64,000 nt of DNA from Hydractinia symbiolongicarpus (lineage: Eukaryota > Cnidaria > Hydrozoa > Anthoathecata > Hydractiniidae): assembly GCF_029227915.1 (NCBI RefSeq), contig NC_079884.1, forward strand, positions 5,458,001-5,522,000. Direction: 5' to 3'. The notes below the pieces were generated by a model. The model worked only from the letters and a program-made list of their open reading frames with translations, searched no databases and was not told the DNA's origin. This document shows positions 1-11,891 of the stretch, one piece after another. Each line of letters opens with the position of its first letter. Within the stretch, counting starts at the first letter, position 1. The position numbers were made by a program, and so were the translations under genes.

Positions 1-137
1 TTTACGGGAAATCGCAGGTTTTCGTTTTCCGGCGATTAAACCTCTTTCATTAAGCGTCTCATCAAAAATGAAAACATTTTTAAAAACTACAAGTCTCATG
101 CGTTTTAGTGGTGAAAAAAAAAATTAAAAAATCGTTC

Positions 138-340
138 AGGAAATGAGTTTACTCCCTGGGTACTTTCTTTGTATACATTCGACTATACGGGCCAAGCCCT
201 GGATTTACGGGAACACGCGGGATTTCGTTTGCCGGCGATTAAACCTCTTTCATTAAGCGTCTCATCAAAAATGAAAACATTTTTGAAAACTACAAGTCTC
301 ATGCGTTTTAGTGGTGAAAAATTAATTTAAAAAATCGTTC
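138..340 (+). repeat. Representative class A monomer (203 bp)
   Basis: Class A is marked by acattcgactatacggg in the first half, a gggaaaacgcgggatttcg version of the GC-rich box (gggaacacg in this copy) and cctctttcattaagcg in place of the usual cttcttttattcagcg. It is common from 1 to about 28 kb, returns briefly at 40.2, 43.0-43.4 and 44.3-44.6 kb, and is seen further right only as the truncated copies at 52974 and 57804. It carries the CENP-B-box-like motif at 177-192. The class boundaries are my own grouping by eye. Confidence 0.85.
177..192 (+). other. CENP-B-box-like motif, one base short
   Basis: The sequence aTTCGactAtaCGGGc contains the TTCG, A and CGGG elements of the canonical 17-bp CENP-B box (NTTCGNNNNANNCGGGN), but the TTCG-to-A spacer is 3 nt instead of 4. 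It recurs at the same place in roughly 45 class A and B monomers, mostly left of 24 kb. Most other classes read tTTTGactAtaCGGG, losing TTCG. The motif match is seen directly. Binding by any CENP-B-like protein is untested and may not occur with the shorter spacer. Confidence 0.4.
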
Positions 341-542
341 GGGAAATGAGTTTACTCCCTGGGTACTTTCTTTGTATACTTTTGACTATACGGGCCGAGT
401 CCGGGATTTACGGGAAATCGCGGATTTTCGTTTCCCGGCGATTAAACTTCTTTTATTCAGCGTCCCATCAAATATGAAAATATTTTTGAAAACTACAAGT
501 CTCATGCGTTTAGTGGTAAAAAAATAATATAAAAAATCGTTC
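341..542 (+). repeat. Representative class X monomer (202 bp)
   Basis: Class X is the most distinctive variant. It has gcggattttcg in the GC-rich box, cccatcaaatatgaaaat (or cctatcaaatatg on the right side) and a tail gcgtttagtggtaaaaaaa, where one T is lost and gtgaaa has become gtaaaa. Its tail reads aataatataaaa up to about 42 kb and aataatgtaaaa from 45 kb on. It recurs about 40 times and is a useful anchor for aligning higher-order repeats. It is nearly always followed by class Y in the left 44 kb. Confidence 0.9.
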
Positions 543-745
543 GGGAAATGAGTTTACTCCCTGGGTACTTTCTTTGTATACTTTTGACTATACGGGCCAA
601 GCCCGGGATATACGGGAAATCGCGGGTTTTCGTTTGCCGGCGATTAAACTACTTTTATTCAGCGTCTCATCAAAAATGAAAACATTTTTAAAAACTACAA
701 GTCTTATGCGTTTTAGTGGTGAAAAAATAATTTAAAAAATCGTTC
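543..745 (+). repeat. Representative class Y monomer (203 bp)
   Basis: Class Y is marked by ccaagcccgggatatacggg and often by gccagcgatt (CpG lost in the GCCGGC site). It keeps all four CGGG tetramers, at 593, 604, 613 and 623, and the intact dyad AATCGC (618-623) / GCGATT (640-645). It normally follows class X and precedes class Z or a class B-type monomer. Confidence 0.88.
593..645 (+). other. Phased CGGG box with dyad (example in class Y)
   Basis: Four CGGG tetramers begin at 593, 604, 613 and 623, spacings of 11, 9 and 10 bp, close to one helical turn each. The last overlaps a dyad whose arms AATCGC (618-623) and GCGATT (640-645) are perfect complements across a 16-bp spacer. The box is repeated in each monomer with class-specific losses. 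It could position a nucleosome rotationally or bind a protein on one DNA face; both are inferences. Confidence 0.6.
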
Positions 746-947
746 TGGAAATGAGTTTACTCACAGGGTACTTTCTTTGTATACTTTTGACTATACGGGC
801 CGAGTCCGGGATTTAGGGAAATCGCAGGTTTTCGTTTGCCGGCGATTAAACTGCTTTTATTCAGCGTCTCATCAAAAATGAAAACATTTTTGAAAACTAC
901 AAGTCTCATGAGTTTTAGTGGTGAAATAATAATTTAAAAAATCGTTT

Positions 948-1149
948 GGGAAATGAGTTTACTCCCTGGGTACTTTCTTTGTATACTTTTGACTATACGG
1001 GCCGAGTCCGGGATTTAGGGAAATCGCAGGTTTTCGTTTGCCGGCGATTAAACTGCTTTTATTCAGCGTCTCATCAAAAATGAAAACATTTTTGAAAACT
1101 ACAAGTCTCATGCGTTTTAGTGGTGAAAAAGTAATTTAAAAAATCGTTC
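948..1149 (+). repeat. Representative class Z monomer (202 bp)
   Basis: Class Z is marked by gccgagtccgggatttaggg, a one-base deletion that turns tttacggg into tttaggg, together with cgcaggttttcg and usually aaactgcttttattc. The deletion and the G-to-A change remove two of the four CGGG tetramers. Class Z runs through the whole window and occurs in nearly every higher-order repeat. A sub-form with aaacttctttt and acaggtcttatg is seen at 2162, 3580 and 9259. Confidence 0.88.
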
Positions 1150-2161
1150 GGGAAATGAGTTTACTCCCTGGGTACTTTCTTTGTATACTTTTGACTATAC
1201 GGGCCAAGCCCGGGATTTACGGGAAATCGCGGGTTTTCGTTTGCCGTCGATTAAACTGCTTTTATTCAGCGTCTCATCAAAAATGAAAACATTCTTGAAA
1301 ACTACAAGTCTCTTGCGTTTTAGTGGTGAAATAATAATTTAAAAAATCGTTTGGGAAATGAGTTTACTCCCTGGGTACTTTCTTTGTATACTTTTGACTA
1401 TACGGCCGAGTCCAGGATTTACGGGAAATCGCAGGTTTTCGTTTGCCGGCGATTAAACTTCTTTTATTCAGCGTCTTATCAAAAATGAAAACATTTTTAA
1501 AAACTACAAGTCTCATGCGTTTTAGTGGTGAAAAAGTAATTTAAAAAATCGTTCGGGAAATGAGTTTACTCCCTGGGTACTTTCTTTGTATACTTTTGAA
1601 TATACGGGCCAAGCCGTTATTTACGGGAAATCGCGGGTTGTCGTTTGCCGGCGATTAAACTTCTTTTATTCAGCGTCTCATCAAAAATGAAAACATTTTT
1701 AAAAACTACAGGTCTTATGCGTTTTAGTGGTGAAAAAATAATTTAAAAAATCGTTCGGGAAATGAGTTTACTCACAGGGTACTTTCTTTGTATACTTTTG
1801 ACTATACGGGCCGAGTCCGGGATTTACGGGAAATCGCGGATTTTCGTTTGCCGGCGATTAAACTTCTTTTATTCAGCGTCCCATCAAATATGAAAATATT
1901 TTTGAAAACTACAAGTCTCATGCATTTAGTGGTAAAAAAATAATATAAAAAATCGTTCGGGAAATGAGTTTACTCCCTGGGTACTTTCTTTGTATACTTT
2001 TGACTATACGGGCCAAGCCCGGGATATACGGGAAATCGCGGGTTTTCGTTTGCCAGCGATTAAACTTATTTTATTCAGCGTCTCATCAAAAATGAAAACA
2101 TTTTTAAAAACTACAAGTCTTATGCGTTTTAGTGGTGAAAAAATAATTTAAAAAATCGTTC

Positions 2162-5100
2162 TGGAAATGAGTTTACTCCCTGGGTACTTTCTTTGTATAC
2201 TTTTGACTATACGGGCCGAGTCCGGGATTTAGGGAAATCGCAGGTTTTCGTTTGCCGGCGATTAAACTTCTTTTATTCAGCGTCTCATCAAAAATGAAAA
2301 CATTTTTAAAAACTACAGGTCTTATGCGTTTTAGTGGTGAAAAAATAATTTAAAAAATCGTTCTGGAAATGAGTTTACTCACAGGGTACTTTCTTTATAT
2401 ACATTCGACTATACGGGCAAAGCCGGGATTTACGGGAAATCGCGGGTTTTTGTTTGCCGGCGATTAAACTTTTTTTTATTCAGCGTCTCATCAAAAATAA
2501 AAACATTTTTAAAAACTACAAGTCTTATGCGTTTTAGTGGTGAAAAAATAATTTAAAAAATCGTTCTGGAAATGAGTTTACTCACAGGGTACTTTCTTTG
2601 TATACATTCGACTATACGGGCCAAGCCCGGGATTTACAGGAAATCGCGGGTTTTCGTTTTCCGGCGATTAAACCTCTTTCATTAAGCGTCTCATCAAAAA
2701 TGAAAACATTTTTAAAAACTACAAGTCTTATGCGTTTTAGTGGTGAAAAAATAATTTAAAAAATCGTTCTGGAAATGAGTTTACTCACAGGGTACTTTCT
2801 TTGTATACATTCGACTATACGGGCCAAGCCCGGGATTTCCGGGAAATCGCGGGTTTTCGTTTTCCGGCGATTAAACCTCTTTCATTAAGCGTCTCATCAA
2901 AAATGAAAACATTCTTGAAAACTACAAGTCTCATGAGTTTTAGTGGTGAAATAATAATTTAAAAAATCGTTTGGGAAATGAGTTTACTCCCTGGGTACTT
3001 TCTTTGTATACTTTTGACTATACGGGCCGAGTCCGGGATTTAGGGAAATCGCAGGTTTTCGTTTGCCGGCGATTAAACTGCTTTTATTCAGCGTCTCATC
3101 AAAAATGAAAACATTTTTGAAAACTACAAGTCTCTTGCGTTTTAGTGGTGAAATAATAATTTAAAAAATCGTTTGGGAAATGAGTTTACTCCCTGGGTAC
3201 TTTCTTTGTATACTTTTGACTATACGGCCGAGTCCAGGATTTACGGGAAATCGCAGGTTTTCGATTGCCGGCGATTAAACTTCTTTTATTCAGCGTCTCA
3301 TCAAAAATGAAAACATTTTTAAAAACTACAAGTCTTATGCGTTTTAGTGGTGAAAAAATAATTTAAAAAATCGTTCTGGAAATGAGTTTACTCACAGGGT
3401 ACTTTCTTTGCATACATTCGACTATACGGGCCAAGCCCGGGATTTCCGGGAAGTCGCGGGTTTTCCTTTTCCGGCGATTAAACCTCTTTCATTAAGCGTC
3501 TCATCAAAATTGAAAACATTTTTGAAAACTACAAGTTTCATGCGTTTTAGTGGTGAAAAAAAAATTTAAAAAATCGTTCGGGAAATGAGTTTACTCCCTG
3601 GGTACTTTCTTTGTATACTTTTGACTATACGGGCCGAGTCCGGGATTTAGGGAAATCGCAGGTTTTCGTTTGCCGGCGATTAAACTTCTTTTATTCAGCG
3701 TCTCATCAAAAATGAAAACATTTTTAAAAACTACAGGTCTTATGCGTTTTAGTGGTGAAAAAATAATTTAAAAAATCGTTCTGGAAATGAGTTTACTCAC
3801 AGGGTACTTTCTTTATATACATTCGACTATACGGGCAAAGCCGGGATTTACGGGAAATCGCGGGTTTTTGTTTGCCGGCGATTAAACTTTTTTTTATTCA
3901 GCGTCTCATCAAAAATAAAAACATTTTTAAAAACTACAAGTCTTATGCGTTTTAGTGGTGAAAAAATAATTTAAAAAATCGTTCTGGAAATGAGTTTACT
4001 CACAGGGTACTTTCTTTGTATACATTCGACTATACGGGCCAAGCCCGGGATTTACAGGAAATCGCGGGTTTTCGTTTTCCGGCGATTAAACCTCTTTCAT
4101 TAAGCGTCTCATCAAAAATGAAAACATTTTTAAAAACTACAAGTCTTATGCGTTTTAGTGGTGAAAAAATAATTTAAAAAATCGTTCTGGAAATGAGTTT
4201 ACTCACAGGGTACTTTCTTTGTATACATTCGACTATACGGGCCAAGCCCGGGATTTCCGGGAAATCGCGGGTTTTCGTTTTCCGGCGATTAAACCTCTTT
4301 CATTAAGCGTCTCATCAAAAATGAAAACATTCTTGAAAACTACAAGTCTCATGAGTTTTAGTGGTGAAATAATAATTTAAAAAATCGTTTGGGAAATGAG
4401 TTTACTCCCTGGGTACTTTCTTTGTATACTTTTGACTATACGGGCCGAGTCCGGGATTTAGGGAAATCGCAGGTTTTCGTTTGCCGGCGATTAAACTGCT
4501 TTTATTCAGCGTCTCATCAAAAATGAAAACATTTTTGAAAACTACAAGTCTCTTGCGTTTTAGTGGTGAAATAATAATTTAAAAAATCGTTTGGGAAATG
4601 AGTTTACTCCCTGGGTACTTTCTTTGTATACTTTTGACTATACGGCCGAGTCCAGGATTTACGGGAAATCGCAGGTTTTCGATTGCCGGCGATTAAACTT
4701 CTTTTATTCAGCGTCTCATCAAAAATGAAAACATTTTTAAAAACTACAAGTCTTATGCGTTTTAGTGGTGAAAAAATAATTTAAAAAATCGTTCTGGAAA
4801 TGAGTTTACTCACAGGGTACTTTCTTTGCATACATTCGACTATACGGGCCAAGCCCGGGATTTCCGGGAAGTCGCGGGTTTTCCTTTTCCGGCGATTAAA
4901 CCTCTTTCATTAAGCGTCTCATCAAAATTGAAAACATTTTTGAAAACTACAAGTTTCATGCGTTTTAGTGGTGAAAAAAAAATTTAAAAAATCGTTCGGG
5001 AAATGAGTTTACTCCCTGGGTACTTTCTTTGTATACTTTTGACTATACGGGCCAAGCCGGGGATTTACGGGAAATCGCGGGTTTTCGTTTGCCGGCGATT

Positions 5101-6620
5101 AAACTTTTTTTTATTCAGCGTCTCATCAAAAATGAAAACATTTTTAAAAACTACAAGTCTTATGCGTTTTAGTGGTGCAAAAATAATTTAAAAAATCGTT
5201 CTGGAAATGAGTTTACTCACAGGGTACTTTCTTTATATACATTCGACTATACGGGCAAAGCCGGGATTTACGGGAAATCGCGGGTTTTTGTTTGCCGGCG
5301 ATTAAACTTTTTTTTATTCAGCGTCTCATCAAAAATAAAAACATTTTTAAAAACTACAAGTCTTATGCGTTTTAGTGGTGAAAAAATAATTTAAAAAATC
5401 GTTCTGGAAATGAGTTTACTCACAGGGTACTTTCTTTGTATACATTCGACTATACGGGCCAAGCCCGGGATTTACAGGAAATCGCGGGTTTTCGTTTTCC
5501 GGCGATTAAACCTCTTTCATTAAGCGTCTCATCAAAAATGAAAACATTTTTAAAAACTACAAGTCTTATGCGTTTTAGTGGTGAAAAAATAATTTAAAAA
5601 ATCGTTCTGGAAATGAGTTTACTCACAGGGTACTTTCTTTGTATACATTCGACTATACGGGCCAAGCCCGGGATTTCCGGGAAATCGCGGGTTTTCGTTT
5701 TCCGGCGATTAAACCTCTTTCATTAAGCGTCTCATCAAAATTGAAAACATTTTTGAAAACTACAAGTTTCATGCGTTTTAGTGGTGAAAAAAAAATTTAA
5801 AAAATCGTTCGGGAAATGAGTTTACTCCCTGGGTACTTCCTTTGTATACTTTTGACTATACGGGCCAAGCCCGGGATTTACGGGAAATCGCGGGTTTTCA
5901 TTTGCCGGCGATTAAACTGCTTTTATTCAGCGTCTCATCAAAAATGAAAACATTCTTGAAAACTACAAGTCTCATGAGTTTTAGTGGTGAAATAATAATT
6001 TAAAAAATCGTTTGGGAAATGAGTTTACTCCCTGGGTACTTTCTTTGTATACTTTTGACTATACGGGCCGAGTCCGGGATTTAGGGAAATCGCAGGTTTT
6101 CGTTTGCCGGCGATTAAACTGCTTTTATTCAGCGTCTCATCAAAAATGAAAACATTTTTGAAAACTACAAGTCTCTTGCGTTTTAGTGGTGAAATAATAA
6201 TTTAAAAAATCGTTTGGGAAATGAGTTTACTCCCTGGGTACTTTCTTTGTATACTTTTGACTATACGGCCGAGTCCAGGATTTACGGGAAATCGCAGGTT
6301 TTCGATTGCCGGCGATTAAACTTCTTTTATTCAGCGTCTCATCAAAAATGAAAACATTTTTAAAAACTACAAGTCTTATGCGTTTTAGTGGTGAAAAAAT
6401 AATTTAAAAAATCGTTCTGGAAATGAGTTTACTCACAGGGTACTTTCTTTGCATACATTCGACTATACGGGCCAAGCCCGGGATTTCCGGGAAGTCGCGG
6501 GTTTTCGTTTTCCGGCGATTAAACCTCTTTCATTAAGCGTCTCATCAAAATTGAAAACATTTTTGAAAACTACAAGTTTCATGCGTTTTAGTGGTGAAAA
6601 AAAAATTTAAAAAATCGTTC
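2162..6620 (+). repeat. 7-mer higher-order repeat, three copies (last is 8-mer)
   Basis: Copies run 2162-3579, 3580-4997 and 4998-6620. The first two are 1418 bp, seven monomers; the third is 1623 bp, eight monomers. Shared rare markers are tttctttgcatacattcg at 3410, 4828 and 6451 (numbered from gcatac), tcgattgccgg at 3261, 4679 and 6302, and acgggcaaagccgg at 2413, 3831 and 5251. The third copy gained a monomer at about 5815 and has a chimeric neighbour at about 5613. Confidence 0.88.
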
Positions 6621-6890
6621 GGGAAATGAGTTTACTCCCTGGGTACTTTCTTTGTATACTTTTGACTATACGGGCCAAGCCGGGGATTTACGGGAAATCG
6701 CGGGTTTTCGTTTGCCGGCGATTAAACTTTTTTTTATTCAGCGTCTCATCAAAAATGAAAACATTTTTAAAAACTACAAGTCTTATGCGTTTTAGTGGTG
6801 AAAAAATAATTTAAAAAATCGCTCTGGAAATGAGTTTACTCACAGGGTACTTTCTTTGTATACATTCGACTATACGGGCCAAGCCCGGGA

Positions 6891-9485
6891 TTTACGGGAA
6901 ATCGCGGGTTTTCGTTTTCCGGCGATTAAACCTCTTTCATTAAGCGTCTCATCAAAAATGAGAACATTTTTAAAAACTACAAGTCTCATGCGTTTTAGTG
7001 GTGAAAAAAAAAATTAAAAAATCGTTCAGGAAATGAGTTTACTCCCTGGGTACTTTCTTTGTATACATTCGACTATACGGGCCAAGCCCTGGATTTACGG
7101 GAAAACGCGGGATTTCGTTTGCCGGCGATTAAACCTCTTTCATTAAGCGTCTCATCAAAAATGAAAACATTTTTGAAAACTACAAGTCTCATGCGTTTTA
7201 GTGGTGAAAAAATAATTTAAAAAATCGTTCGGGAAATGAGTTTACTCCCTGGGTACTTTCTTTGTATACTTTTGACTATACGGGCCGAGTCCGGGATTTA
7301 CGGGAAATCGCGGATTTTCGTTTGCCGGCGATTAAACTTCTTTTATTCAGCGTCCCATCAAATATGAAAATATTTTTGAAAACTACAAGTCTCATGCGTT
7401 TAGTGGTAAAAAAATAATATAAAAAATCGTTCGGGAAATGCGTTTACTCCCTGGGTACTTTCTTTGTATACTTTTGACTATACGGGCCAAGCCCGGGATA
7501 TACGGGAAATCGCGGGTTTTCGTTTGCCGGCGATTAAACTTCTTTTATTCAGCGTCTCATCAAAAATGAAAACATTTTTAAAAACTACAAGTCTTATGCG
7601 TTTTAGTGGTGAAAAAATAATTTAAAAAATCGTTCTGGAAATGAGTTTACTCACAGGGTACTTTCTTTGTATACATTCGACTATACGGGCCAAGCCCGGG
7701 ATTTCCGGGAAATCGCGGGTTTTCGTTTTCCGGCGATTAAACCTCTTTCATTAAGCGTCTCATCAAAATTGAAAACATTTTTGAAAACTACAAGTTTCAT
7801 GCGTTTTAGTGGTGAAAAAAAAATTTAAAAAATCGTTCGGGAAATGAGTTTACTCCCTGGGTACTTTCTTTGTATACTTTTGACTATACGGGCCAAGCCC
7901 GGGATTTACGGGAAATCGCAGGTTTTCGTTTGCCGGCGATTAAACTGCTTTTATTCAGCGTCTCATCAAAAATGAAAACATTCTTGAAAACTACAAGTCT
8001 CATGAGTTTTAGTGGTGAAATAATAATTTAAAAAATCGTTTGGGAAATGAGTTTACTCCCTGGGTACTTTCTTTGTATACTTTTGACTATACGGGCCGAG
8101 TCTGGGATTTAGGGAAATCGCAGGTTTTCGTTTGCCGGCGATTAAACTGCTTTTATTCAGCGTCTCATCAAAAATGAAAACATTTTTGAAAACTACAAGT
8201 CTCATGCGTTTTAGTGGTGAAAAAGTAATTTAAAAAATCGTTCGGGAAATGAGTTTACTCCCTGGGTACTTTCTTTGTATACTTTTGACTATACGGGCCA
8301 AGCCCGGGATTTACGGGAAATCGCGGGTTTTCGTTTGCCGGCGATTAAACTGCTTTTATTCAGCGTCTCATCAAAAATGAAAACATTCTTGAAAACTACA
8401 AGTCTCTTGCGTTTTAGTGGTGAAATAATAATTTAAAAAATCGTTTGGGAAATGAGTTTACTCCCTGGGTACTTTCTTTGTATACTTTTGACTATACGGC
8501 CGAGTCCAGGATTTACGGGAAATCGCAGGTTTTCGTTTGCCGGCGATTAAACTTCTTTTATTCAGCGTCTTATCAAAAATGAAAACATTTTTAAAAACTA
8601 CAAGTCTCATGCGTTTTAGTGGTGAAAAAGTAATTTAAAAAATCGTTCGGGAAATGAGTTTACTCCCTGGGTACTTTCTTTGTATACTTTTGAATATACG
8701 GGCCAAGCCGTTATTTACGGGAAATCGCGGGTTGTCGTTTGCCGGCGATTAAACTTCTTTTATTCAGCGTCTCATCAAAAATGAAAACATTTTTAAAAAC
8801 TACAGGTCTTATGCGTTTTAGTGGTGAAAAAATAATTTAAAAAATCGTTCGGGAAATGAGTTTACTCACAGGGTACTTTCTTTGTATACTTTTGACTATA
8901 CGGGCCGAGTCCGGGATTTACGGGAAATCGCGGATTTTCGTTTGCCGGCGATTAAACTTCTTTTATTCAGCGTCCCATCAAATATGAAAATATTTTTGAA
9001 AACTACAAGTCTCATGCGTTTAGTGGTAAAAAAATAATATAAAAAATCGTTCGGGAAATGAGTTTACTCCCTGGGTACTTTCTTTGTATACTTTTGACTA
9101 TACGGGCCAAGCCCGGGATATACGGGAAATCGTGGGTTTTCGTTTGCCAGCGATTAAACTTCTTTTATTCAGCGTCTCATCAAAAATGAAAACATTTTTA
9201 AAAACTACAAGTCTTATTCGTTTTAGTGGTGAAAAAATAATTTAAAAAATCGTTCTGGAAATGAGTTTACTCCCTGGGTACTTTCTTTGTATACTTTTGA
9301 CTATACGGGCCGAGTCCGGGATTTTGGGAAATCGCAGGTTTTCGTTTGCCGGCGATTAAACTTCTTTTATTCAGCGTCTCATCAAAAATGAAAACATTTT
9401 TAAAAACTACAGGTCTTATGCGTTTTAGTGGTGAAAAAATAATTTAAAAAATCGTTCTGGAAATGAGTTTACTCACAGGGTACTT
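6891..9485 (+). repeat. Copy 2 of the 2.4-kb duplicated segment
   Basis: This matches 1-2385 with few differences by eye, apart from an extra monomer: the two monomers at 7636 and about 7838 correspond to the single chimeric monomer at 746-947 in copy 1. The match ends near 9.49 kb, where acgggcaaagccgg of the first copy becomes acgtgccaagcccgg. Confidence 0.85.
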
Positions 9486-10880
9486 TCTTTATATACATTC
9501 GACTATACGTGCCAAGCCCGGGATTTACGGGAAATCGCGGGTTTTCGTTTGCCGGCGATTAAACTTCTTTTATTCAGCGTCTTATCAAAAATGAAAACAT
9601 TTTTAAAAACTGCAAGTCTCATGCGTTTTAGTGGTGAAAAAGTAATTTAAAAAATCGTTCGGGAAATGAGTTTGCTCCCTGGGTACTTTCTTTGTATACT
9701 TTTGACTATACGGGCCAAGCCCGGGATATACGGGAAATCGCGGGTTTTCGTTTGCCAGCGATTAAACTTCTTTTATTCAGCGTCTCATCAAAAATGAAAA
9801 CATTTTTAAAAACTACAAGTCTTATGCGTTTTAGTGGTGAAAAAATAATTTAAAAAATCGTTCTGGAAATGAGATTACTACCTGGGTACTTTCTTTGTAT
9901 ACTTTTGACTATACGGGCCGAGTCCGGGATTTAGGGAAATCGCAGGTTTTCGTTTGCCGGCGATTAAACTTCTTTTATTCAGCGTCTCATCAAAAATGAA
10001 AACATTTTTAAAAACTACAGGTCTTATGCGTTTTAGTGGTGAAAAAATAATATAAAAAATCGTTCGGGAAATGAGTTTACTCCCTGGGTACTTTCTTTGT
10101 ATACTTTTGACTATACGGGCCAAGCCCGGGATATACGGGAAATCGCAGGTTTTCGTTTGCCGGCGATTAAACTTCTTTTATTCAGCGTCTCATCAAAAAT
10201 GAAAACATTTTTAAAAACTACAGGTCTTGTGCGTTTTAGTGGTGAAAAAATAATTTAAAAAATCGTTCTGGAAATGAGTTTACTCACAGGGTACTTTCTT
10301 TATATACATTCGACTATACGTGCCAAGCCCGGGATTTACGGGAAATCGCGGGTTTTCGTTTGCCGGCGATTAAACTTCTTTTATTCAGCGTCTTATCAAA
10401 AATGAAAACATTTTTAAAAACTGCAAGTCTCATGCGTTTTAGTGGTGAAAAAGTAATTTAAAAAATCGTTCGGGAAATGAGTTTGCTCCCTGGGTACTTT
10501 CTTTGTATACTTTTGACTATACGGGCCAAGCCCGGGATATACGGGAAATCGCGGGTTTTCGTTTGCCAGCGATTAAACTTCTTTTATTCAGCGTCTCATC
10601 AAAAATGAAAACATTTTTAAAAACTACAAGTCTTATGCGTTTTAGTGGTGAAAAAATAATTTAAAAAATCGTTCTGGAAATGAGTTTACTACCTGGGTAC
10701 TTTCTTTGTATACTTTTGACTATACGGGCCGAGTCCGGGATTTAGGGAAATCGCAGGTTTTCGTTTGCCGGCGATTAAACTTCTTTTATTCAGCGTCTCA
10801 TCAAAAATGAAAACATTTTTAAAAACTACAGGTCTTATGCGTTTTAGTGGTGAAAAAATAATTTAAAAAATCGTTCGGGA
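9414..10880 (+). repeat. 4-mer higher-order repeat (811 bp), about two copies
   Basis: Markers recur at 811 bp: ctcacagg with tttatatac at 9472 and 10283, tttgctccctggg at 9671 and 10482, and the unusual ttactacctggg near 9875 and 10686. The first monomer of the second unit (about 10071) joins a Y-type first half to a Z-type second half, which looks like the exchange junction. Confidence 0.82.
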
Positions 10881-11891
10881 AATGAGTTTACTCACAGGGT
10901 ACTTTCTTTATATACATTCGACTATACGTGCCAAGCCCGGGATTTACGGGAAATCGCGGGTTTTCGTTTGCCGGCGATTAAACTTTTTTTTATTCAGCGT
11001 CTCATCAAAAATGAAAACATTTTTAAAAACTACAAGTCTTATGCGTTTTAGTGGTGAAAAAATAATTTAAAAAATCGTTCTGGAAATGAGTTTACTCACA
11101 GGGTACTTTCTTTATATACATTCGACTATACGTGCCAAGCCCGGGATTTACGGGAAATCGCGGGTTTTCGTTTGCCGGCGATTAAACTGCTTTTATTCAG
11201 CGTCTCATCAAAAATGAAAACATTCTTGAAAACTACAAGTCTCATGCGTTTTAGTGGTGAAATAATAATTTAAAAAATCGTTTGGGAAATGAGTTTACTC
11301 CCTTGGTACTTTCTTTGTATACTTTTGACTATACGGGCAGAGTCCAGGATTTACGGGAAATCGCAGGTTTTCGTTTGCCGGCGATTAAACTTCTTTTATT
11401 CAGCGTCTCATCAAAAATGAAAACATTTTTAAAAACTACAGGTCTTATGCGTTTTAGTGGTGAAAAAATAATTTAAAAAATCGTTCGGGAAATGAGTTTA
11501 CTCACAGGGTACTTTCTTTGTATACTTTTGACTATACGGGCCGAGTCCGGGATTTACGGGAAATCGCGGATTTTCGTTTGCCGGCGATTAAACTTCTTTT
11601 ATTCAGCGTCCCATCAAATATGAAAATATTTTTGAAAACTACAAGTCTCATGCGTTTAGTGGTAAAAAAATAATATAAAAAATCGTTCGGGAAATGAGTT
11701 TACTCCCTGGGTACTTTCTTTGTATACTTTTGACTATACGGGCCAAGCCCGGGATATACGGGAAATCGCGGGTTTTCGTTTGCCAGCGATTAAACTTCTT
11801 TTATTCAGCGTCTCATCAAAAATGAAAACATTTTTAAAAACTACAAGTCTTATGCGTTTTAGTGGTGAAAAAATAATTTAAAAAATCGTTC

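Larger units (their letters stand above)
1..2385 (+). repeat. Copy 1 of a 2.4-kb duplicated segment
   Basis: This segment matches 6891-9485. Rare markers pair up: tttaaaa lost to aaattaaaaa at 121 and 7011, and aagccgttat at 1611 and 8705. The offset changes from 6890 to 7094 because the second copy has one more monomer near 7.64-8.04 kb. The 7-mer block lies between the two copies. Confidence 0.85.

Noticed and set aside
618-645. The dyad as a transcription terminator hairpin
   Set aside because: The arms are only 6 bp with a 16-bp loop, no T-run follows directly, and there is no gene to terminate.
9878-10123. Reverse-strand frames at 9878-10123 and 15890-16111
   Set aside because: They are the complement of the same satellite, open by chance over just over one monomer.
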